From positions 1 through 46,202 of the forward strand of contig CAZGSR010000023.1 in NCBI GenBank assembly GCA_964528645.1: a DNA stretch of 46,202 nucleotides, in the 5' to 3' direction. The translations under genes and the position numbers were made by a program. The notes below the pieces were generated by a model. That model saw only the letters and a list, made by a program, of their open reading frames with translations, did not search any database and was not told the DNA's origin. This DNA comes from UBA5734 sp964528645 (GTDB lineage Bacteria; Bacillota; Clostridia; Saccharofermentanales; UBA5734). Below are positions 41,773-46,202 of this stretch, one piece after another (the first letter of the stretch is position 1; the number at the start of each line of letters is the position of its first letter).

Positions 41773-41817
41773 GTTGCACTTCGCAACATCGTATACAATT
41801 AATGCTTGAATTGTGAA
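41773..41817 (-). promoter_or_regulatory. Promoter and leader hairpin of hflX
   Basis: On the minus strand TTCACA (41817-41812) and TATACG (41795-41790) are 16 bases apart. Just downstream, GTTGC (41773-41777) and GCAAC (41783-41787) form a 5-base stem at the expected start of the transcript. Confidence 0.45.
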
Positions 41818-41837
41818 ATTTAACATCACAACCCAGT

Positions 41838-41877
41838 CTGAAATGGATGAATATCCTGATATAAATGAATCATATCA
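41838..41877 (+). promoter_or_regulatory. Promoter and operator candidate of the XRE regulator
   Basis: CTGAAA (41838-41843) and TATAAA (41860-41865) are 16 bases apart. An inverted repeat TGATAT/ATATCA (41857-41862 and 41872-41877) overlaps the -10 and the start site, as expected for an autoregulated HTH gene. Confidence 0.45.
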
Positions 41878-41940
41878 ATTCAATTGATCTGGCTTGCCTT
41901 GATCATCGCCAACCCCAGATAAAGAAAGGTGGAGAAGCTT

Positions 41941-42342
41941 ATGAAAGAGACACCCCGATCCCCACGTTCCAGACGACCTGATTCCCGTCCAGCTTATCTT
42001 TCCAATATATTCATCGGGCTGCTCCTGCGTCTGTTCCGGGAAAACCGCAGCCTGACCCAAGAAAGGGTCGCCGAGCTAGCTGGTTGCCATGCCTCGTACC
42101 TGAGCATCATCGAAAATGGCAAGGCACAACTCAGTATACGGACTTTTGTCGAACTCTGCCAAGCCTTGCAATTGGCTCCAGCCGATTTATTCGTCCTGGC
42201 CAGCATGCTGGAGGAGAGCTATCTCAATTCCGACCTGATCTGCTCCGGCACATGTGACCCACAAGATCCTCTGACTGCCCAGCGCTGGCTGCAGGCACAC
42301 ATCCGCGAAGGACGACTGGGCACACTCGATAAAAAAAGTTGA
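41941..42342 (+). CDS. XRE-family helix-turn-helix regulator
   Basis: The 133-residue protein has an HTH_3 domain at about residues 20-78, with LTQERVAELAGCHASYLSII as helices 2-3 and FVELCQALQLAPADLFVLA after it. A basic N-terminal tail (RSPRSRRPDSRP) precedes the domain, and about 45 residues after it contain two Cys (SDLICSGTC), possibly a metal or redox site. The ATG at 41941 follows AGGTGGAG. The promoter carries an inverted repeat, suggesting autoregulation. The flavoprotein gene follows 52 bases later; a -35 hexamer for it overlaps this stop codon. Confidence 0.85.
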   Translation: MKETPRSPRSRRPDSRPAYLSNIFIGLLLRLFRENRSLTQERVAELAGCHASYLSIIENGKAQLSIRTFVELCQALQLAPADLFVLASMLEESYLNSDLICSGTCDPQDPLTAQRWLQAHIREGRLGTLDKKS

Positions 42343-42364
42343 CATCCGTGTATCGTGCTATAAT
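42339..42364 (+). promoter_or_regulatory. Possible promoter of the flavoprotein gene, short spacing
   Basis: A perfect TTGACA (42339-42344) and a perfect TATAAT (42359-42364) are only 14 bases apart, shorter than the usual 16-18. Such spacing often needs an activator to be active. It overlaps the XRE stop codon. Confidence 0.45.
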
Positions 42365-42394
42365 TAGGCCGATCAAACAAGAAAGAGTTAAGCC

Positions 42395-43636
42395 ATGCTG
42401 CCTATTGTTGTCATCGGAGCGGGGCCGGCCGGACTGCTCGCAGCCGGTCGTGCTGCCGAATGCGGTGCTCCGGTCCGCCTGCTGGAGAAAAATCATCAGC
42501 CCGGGCGCAAGCTCCTGATCACGGGTGCTGGTCGTTGCAACATCACCAGCGCCGTCGACCAGGACACCTTTATCGGACAATTTTTCGGCCAGGGCCGGTT
42601 CCTCTACCCTGCGTTGCAGACGATGTACCGGGAGGAACTGCTCGATTTGCTGGCCAAATCCGGCGTCCGCTGCCAGGTCGATCATCAGGGCAAGTATTTC
42701 CCTGTCACCAACCAGGCTGGCGATGTCCTCTCTGCGCTGCTCCGCTACGGCCAGAAGCAGGGGACTCACCTGGTGACAGACAGTGAAGTTCAGTCTGTCG
42801 AGAAGAAGCAGGATCATTTCGAAGTCACAACCAGTCAGGGAACAGTCCTGGCCGGGGCCGTCATACTGACAACAGGCGGCATGACTTACCCTGTAACCGG
42901 CTCAACAGGTGATGGGTATCGCCTGGCCACTCACCTCGGCCATACGATCGTTCCACCCCGGCCAGCCCTTGCGCCTCTCATCACAGAACAATCGTACATC
43001 AGGGAACTGGCTGGATTGTCATTACCGGATGTCGAGGTCCGTCTGGTCCAGCCAGGCCAGAAACCAATCACCCGGCGCGGGGATTTGCTGCTCACGCACA
43101 AAGGTGTATCCGGCCCTGTCATCTTGCGCCTGTCACGCGAGCTCAAAGGCACGGCCAGCCTTCACATCAATCTCCAGCCATCCATGACCAGGCCGGAACT
43201 TGCTTCCGCCATCCTGGAACAGCTCGCACAGGGCGGGCGCCAGCACATCAAGAATTGCCTCGACGACTTCCTGCCCCACCGGCTGGTCGCGCCGCTTCTG
43301 GCCGCTGCCGGTATCGAGGCAGACCGGATGGCTGCCCAGGCAGGACGGCGCAACGCAGAACAGATTGCCCAGGCGATTTCAGATTGGACACTGACCGTTA
43401 CAGGCACACAAGGGGTCCACATCGCGATGGTGACTGCTGGTGGTGTCGCCCTGCGCGAAATAAATCCCGCCACACTGGAGTCCAAACTCGTGCCTGGGTT
43501 CTATTTTGCTGGAGAGATTCTTGACCTCGATGGCGATACCGGCGGATTCAACCTGCAGGCAGCCTGCTCGACTGGCTATCTGGCAGGACAGTCAGCTGCG
43601 GCGGCTCTGCTCGGCCACCCGGGCAACGATCGTTAG
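42395..43636 (+). CDS. BaiN/HI0933-like NAD(P)/FAD-dependent oxidoreductase
   Basis: The 413-residue flavoprotein opens with the dinucleotide-binding motif VIGAGPAGLLAAGRAAE and KNHQPGRKLLITGAGRCNIT. It ends with the family signature GEILDLDGDTGGFNLQAACSTGYLAG. HI0933-like proteins are widespread; BaiN is implicated in bile acid reduction in gut clostridia, but most relatives have no established role. The ATG at 42395 has AAGAG upstream. Its 3' end overlaps the convergent zinc-ribbon gene by 45 bases, an unusually large tail overlap. Confidence 0.9.
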   Translation: MLPIVVIGAGPAGLLAAGRAAECGAPVRLLEKNHQPGRKLLITGAGRCNITSAVDQDTFIGQFFGQGRFLYPALQTMYREELLDLLAKSGVRCQVDHQGKYFPVTNQAGDVLSALLRYGQKQGTHLVTDSEVQSVEKKQDHFEVTTSQGTVLAGAVILTTGGMTYPVTGSTGDGYRLATHLGHTIVPPRPALAPLITEQSYIRELAGLSLPDVEVRLVQPGQKPITRRGDLLLTHKGVSGPVILRLSRELKGTASLHINLQPSMTRPELASAILEQLAQGGRQHIKNCLDDFLPHRLVAPLLAAAGIEADRMAAQAGRRNAEQIAQAISDWTLTVTGTQGVHIAMVTAGGVALREINPATLESKLVPGFYFAGEILDLDGDTGGFNLQAACSTGYLAGQSAAAALLGHPGNDR

Positions 43637-44329
43637 GGCAGTGGTCTGTTCCTCCGGAGTCAGCAGTTCGGCCATGACATCCGACAGGACCTGGCGTTGA
43701 GCTGGAAAAACCCGCGGGAAAGCCATCACGATGGCGTGAATGATCGCCGCTGACTCGCCCGGTTGATTGATCCTGAGCAAAAAAGCGATGATGTTCTGGC
43801 AGATATCCCCGGCAGTTTTTGCCACAACAGCCTCACTGCTCATCCGGACCATGCCAAGCAGTTTGCTGCCATAACGCGAATCATCGCGGCAAGCCGTAAG
43901 GTACACCACAGCAGAATCCAGCAATTCATCAATCAGCAGGCGAGACCGGTCCGGACCAGCCTGTTCAAGCACCTCCTGCCAGATCTTGCGCTCAAAAAAC
44001 TGGCCGATGTCCTTGGTTGCGGTCTGGGTAGCCCAGCGCGATCGGCTGTTTTGACCATGAAAGATCAATGTCGTCCACAACTCGACCAGGCGGTCCCCTT
44101 TCTGGCCAGATTTTTTATCGATGACAGGGAATCGGACCCCTTCAAATGCTGCTTTGACTGTTTCATAACGCTGGTCTGAAGGCGATGCGGCTGGCTGGCC
44201 AGACAGAGCTTCAATGTCTGCAGTACGGTCGACCATGGTGCCACAATTGACACAAAAGACGTGCTTTTTAGCTGCATCGGCCTGAAAAGGCTGGCCACAG
44301 GCCGGGCAAACAATCCGAATTTCTTCCAT
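43592..44329 (-). CDS. Zinc-ribbon protein of unknown function
   Basis: The 245-residue protein has an N-terminal zinc ribbon with Cys8, Cys11, Cys26 and Cys29 (CPAC...CVNC). This is the same spacing as in the protein at 27952-28704, but there is no membrane segment here. The remaining 200 residues are mostly helical (IGQFFERKIWQEVLEQAG; LLIDELLDSAVVYLTACRDD) and I do not recognise them. It is probably a soluble cytoplasmic protein. AAAGGAG lies five bases before the ATG at 44329. A TATAAT at 44377-44372 on the minus strand could be its -10, although the matching -35 is poor. Confidence 0.7.
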   Translation of the reverse strand: MEEIRIVCPACGQPFQADAAKKHVFCVNCGTMVDRTADIEALSGQPAASPSDQRYETVKAAFEGVRFPVIDKKSGQKGDRLVELWTTLIFHGQNSRSRWATQTATKDIGQFFERKIWQEVLEQAGPDRSRLLIDELLDSAVVYLTACRDDSRYGSKLLGMVRMSSEAVVAKTAGDICQNIIAFLLRINQPGESAAIIHAIVMAFPRVFPAQRQVLSDVMAELLTPEEQTTALTIVARVAEQSRRS

Positions 44330-44372
44330 AAGGGCTCCTTTGGTTGCAAAAAAGGATTTGGTCTGGCCTTGA

Positions 44373-44855
44373 TTATAGCAGAGGATCCCCAGATGAGTTA
44401 TCTGTCAACTGTTTCTCTGCATCTGCTTGTCCTATGGCAGTCATCTCCGCTCCAGCCTGTTTTGAATGTAATGTCTTCAACGAAAGGATATGCACTGTAA
44501 CTGCACTACCGATTACAGCCAGGATGATCCTGACAAATAATTGATCGACAAGGACCATCGATACAATCAGGGAGGCCCACAGAATCACAACCGCACCCAT
44601 TTTGGTCTGGAGCGGTACAGCTTTATGCATCAGGTAATGGTAGATGTACTTACCCAGGATGCGATGGTTAATGAGCCACTCATAGAGACGCCGGGAACTC
44701 CTGAGGAAAAAAAAGGCTGCCAGGAGCAAAAACGGAGTGGTGGGTAGTATAGGAACCAGAATCCCGATGGAACCCAACAGAACCGAAACACTGCCCAAAA
44801 CCAGGAAAAGGATGCGTTTCAGACGACTCATGGAGGTTTTATCTTGCTTTATCAT
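44373..44855 (-). CDS. DUF454 family membrane protein (YbaN-like)
   Basis: The 160-residue protein shows the DUF454 signature almost exactly: LGSIGILVPILPTTPFLLLA, then FFLRSSRRLYEWL. About three or four membrane segments span residues 12-125. A polar C-terminal tail of about 35 residues follows. The function of the family is unknown. The ATG at 44855 has no ribosome binding site, and a promoter at 44863-44891 places transcription start almost at the ATG, so translation may be leaderless. An in-frame ATG at 44831 also lacks a site. Confidence 0.85.
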   Translation of the reverse strand: MIKQDKTSMSRLKRILFLVLGSVSVLLGSIGILVPILPTTPFLLLAAFFFLRSSRRLYEWLINHRILGKYIYHYLMHKAVPLQTKMGAVVILWASLIVSMVLVDQLFVRIILAVIGSAVTVHILSLKTLHSKQAGAEMTAIGQADAEKQLTDNSSGDPLL

Positions 44856-44862
44856 GAAATAA

Positions 44863-44891
44863 AGGATAAAGCAGATCCTGCGCCCTGTCGA
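44863..44891 (-). promoter_or_regulatory. Promoter of the DUF454 gene
   Basis: On the minus strand TCGACA (44891-44886) and TATCCT (44868-44863) are 17 bases apart. The predicted start is about one base before the ATG at 44855. Confidence 0.5.
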
Positions 44892-44956
44892 GGCAAATGG
44901 TTACCAACCTGCTTCAAAGTGCCATCAGTTGCCTTTTATCAGGCAGTCTGGGGTCA

Positions 44957-45499
44957 TCAGGCAGGGAACAGCATCAGGGCAAAAGTCGTTTGGTAGTCAT
45001 CCCGTTCTTCTTCAGGTGCTACGGTGAGTTGGACCGTATATTTCCCCAGTGTGCCAAAAACCGTATAGGCTTGATCAATGGTTGATTCAGCCGTGATTTG
45101 GCCATCAGCCATGATTTCTTTATAAAACTCAACCAGTTTTTCCGGGTCATCTTTGGAATGGGCTATGATCGTGAAGCCCTTGTCCATACTGACGACACTT
45201 TCGACATAACTGTCGGGGTAGACCGGCAGAACGTCTGACGGATAATCTGCCGGCAATTCGACACTTTTGTCATCGGTACTGATGTCCATGTCGACGGATT
45301 CTCCGGCAGAGTCGTCTTCATCAGTCTCCGTTTCTGTCATTTTCTCGACTGCTTCTGTCGGGGCTGGTTCGGCTGCAACTGTTGTTTGTTGAGCTGCAGA
45401 TGTTGCTTCGGGTGTTTTATCTGAACCACAGGCAGCCATCGTCAGCAGCAGCGATCCAATCAGTACGATGAGCAAACGTTTTGTCATGCGATTTTTCAT
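44957..45499 (-). CDS. Secreted lipoprotein of unknown function
   Basis: The 180-residue protein has a lipoprotein signal (MKNRMTKRLLIVLIGSLLLT, then MAAC with Cys24). A low-complexity acidic Thr/Glu/Asp linker covers about residues 30-85. A compact C-terminal domain of about 95 residues follows (LPVYPDSYVESVVSMDKGFTI ending before IAHSKDDPEKLVEFYKEIM). The latter part resembles small extracytoplasmic domains of clostridial lipoproteins, but I cannot name a family. GGGAGG lies nine bases before the ATG at 45499. It follows the membrane-protein gene by 13 bases and is probably co-expressed with it. Confidence 0.75.
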   Translation of the reverse strand: MKNRMTKRLLIVLIGSLLLTMAACGSDKTPEATSAAQQTTVAAEPAPTEAVEKMTETETDEDDSAGESVDMDISTDDKSVELPADYPSDVLPVYPDSYVESVVSMDKGFTIIAHSKDDPEKLVEFYKEIMADGQITAESTIDQAYTVFGTLGKYTVQLTVAPEEERDDYQTTFALMLFPA

Positions 45500-45512
45500 G
45501 ATCAATTCCTCC

Positions 45513-46058
45513 CTAAACCGTTTGACGGTCCAGCATGATCCGCTGGCCATCTTCATAATGGCGGATGGCAAAGACAAAAAACGGAGACAGACTGAAGAGA
45601 ATGGAAAGAACCAGAAACAGGACACTGTTCGCGGGCTGGCAGGATTTGTACAGTTTGTAATGGGCGATATACCAGATGATGGTGAACGGCAGGCCAGCCA
45701 GTGATGTCAGGATCAGTGGAATGAGAAATGCCAGGCGGGTGCTGTTGTCCGGGTAACCGCCATCCAGGGCCATCATCATGACTGTCAGAGTCGGTGTCAG
45801 AGCCATCAGGAACAGGCTCAGGCCCAAAAGCCAGTACCTGAGTTTACCATCCGTCCCTTTATGGCGTTGGTCATGGGCATCCGCCACAGCACCCGTGATG
45901 TAAGCCTGGCCGATGAAAGGCACCCAGGCGAGGCCAGCCAGCTGGATGTCGCGATGCCGGGCTATGGTCATCAGCCCGATGCTGTTCAAGATATACGTCA
46001 GAAGTCCAATCGCTCCGACAATCAGGAGATAGGCGGCCAAGAAGATCAGCCAGTTCAT
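45513..46058 (-). CDS. Small polytopic membrane protein of unknown function
   Basis: The 181-residue protein has about four hydrophobic segments (residues about 2-30, 73-97, 108-130 and 143-163) and the short motif AWVPFIGQAYITGAVAD between the first two. That layout is seen in small clostridial membrane proteins with no assigned role. GGAGG lies seven bases before the ATG at 46058. A TATACT on the minus strand about 45 bases upstream may be its -10. A second minus-strand TATAAT near 46190 lies at the window edge, and its -35 is outside the window. Confidence 0.65.
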   Translation of the reverse strand: MNWLIFLAAYLLIVGAIGLLTYILNSIGLMTIARHRDIQLAGLAWVPFIGQAYITGAVADAHDQRHKGTDGKLRYWLLGLSLFLMALTPTLTVMMMALDGGYPDNSTRLAFLIPLILTSLAGLPFTIIWYIAHYKLYKSCQPANSVLFLVLSILFSLSPFFVFAIRHYEDGQRIMLDRQTV

Positions 46059-46202
46059 GTTTGCTTCCTCCGGTGCGTGTGCGCTGCTGATGGTTTACTG
46101 CCTTAAGTATAATCGATCTTTGCGGTGAAATAACACGTCTATCATGCAACCCACATTCCGCACCCAAAATGAACTGAATTGAGGATAATTATAGCCGCTG
46201 TC

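Noticed and set aside
1..46202. tRNA, rRNA, CRISPR or intact insertion sequence
   Set aside because: I looked for TTCGAATC-type tRNA arms, regularly spaced direct repeats and transposase motifs in the gaps and found none convincing. A tRNA or Infernal scan could still pick up something missed by eye.

Overview
The window is about 46 kb of ordinary-looking bacterial chromosome, roughly 55-60 percent GC by eye. Genes are tightly packed and read in both directions, and AGGAGG-type ribosome binding sites are strong. AddAB in place of RecBCD, lipoprotein-type binding proteins with Thr/Ala-rich linkers, a MetA with Glu111, a YtqB-like methyltransferase and promoters close to the sigma-A consensus all point to a Bacillota (Firmicutes) genome, probably a GC-richer member of Clostridia. 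The genus cannot be fixed from the sequence alone. I found no rRNA, tRNA, CRISPR array, prophage or intact insertion sequence.

Layout. 0-2 kb: a double-VOC protein and a Gfo/Idh/MocA dehydrogenase (+). 2.0-2.4 kb: a convergent gap holding what looks like an independent, highly structured small RNA gene on the minus strand. 2.4-7.5 kb (minus): a ribose locus, rbsK-rbsD-rbsB, then a terminator, then a LacI-type regulator and an HD/DUF429 fusion. Three near-identical palindromic operators sit at its two promoters, but the usual transporter ATPase and permease (rbsA, rbsC) are absent. 7.5-8.3 kb: a gene-free stretch with degenerate hairpin repeats. 8.4-10.5 kb (+): pseudouridine kinase and pseudouridine-5'-phosphate glycosidase. 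10.6-13.1 kb (minus): thioredoxin, homoserine O-acyltransferase (MetA, probably acetyl-CoA dependent) and a uridine-kinase-like protein.

13.2-18 kb (+): a DUF554 membrane protein, a complete polar amino acid ABC transporter, 3-methyladenine DNA glycosylase I and a glycerophosphodiester phosphodiesterase. 18-25 kb (minus): a DUF4153 membrane protein, a metallo-beta-lactamase-fold hydrolase and a MATE exporter, preceded by a FecBCD/BtuFCD-type metal-chelate ABC transporter. 25.2-27.7 kb (+): a second complete polar amino acid ABC transporter. 27.7-29.4 kb: a leucine-rich micro-ORF, a zinc-ribbon membrane protein (minus) and TadA (+).

29.4-37.9 kb (minus): a translationally coupled operon of thioesterase, addB, addA and a SAM methyltransferase. 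38-41.8 kb: PlsC (+) facing a MarR, acyl carrier protein and lipid-kinase operon (minus), with hflX upstream. 41.9-46.1 kb: an XRE regulator and a BaiN-like flavoprotein (+), then on the minus strand a second zinc-ribbon protein, a DUF454 protein that may be leaderless, a lipoprotein and a small membrane protein.

Most of the content is housekeeping metabolism. The parts most likely to be new are the roughly 266-nt structured RNA at 2087-2352, the transporter-less ribose regulon with its HD/DUF429 fusion, and the repeat-bearing gap at 7.7-8.2 kb.
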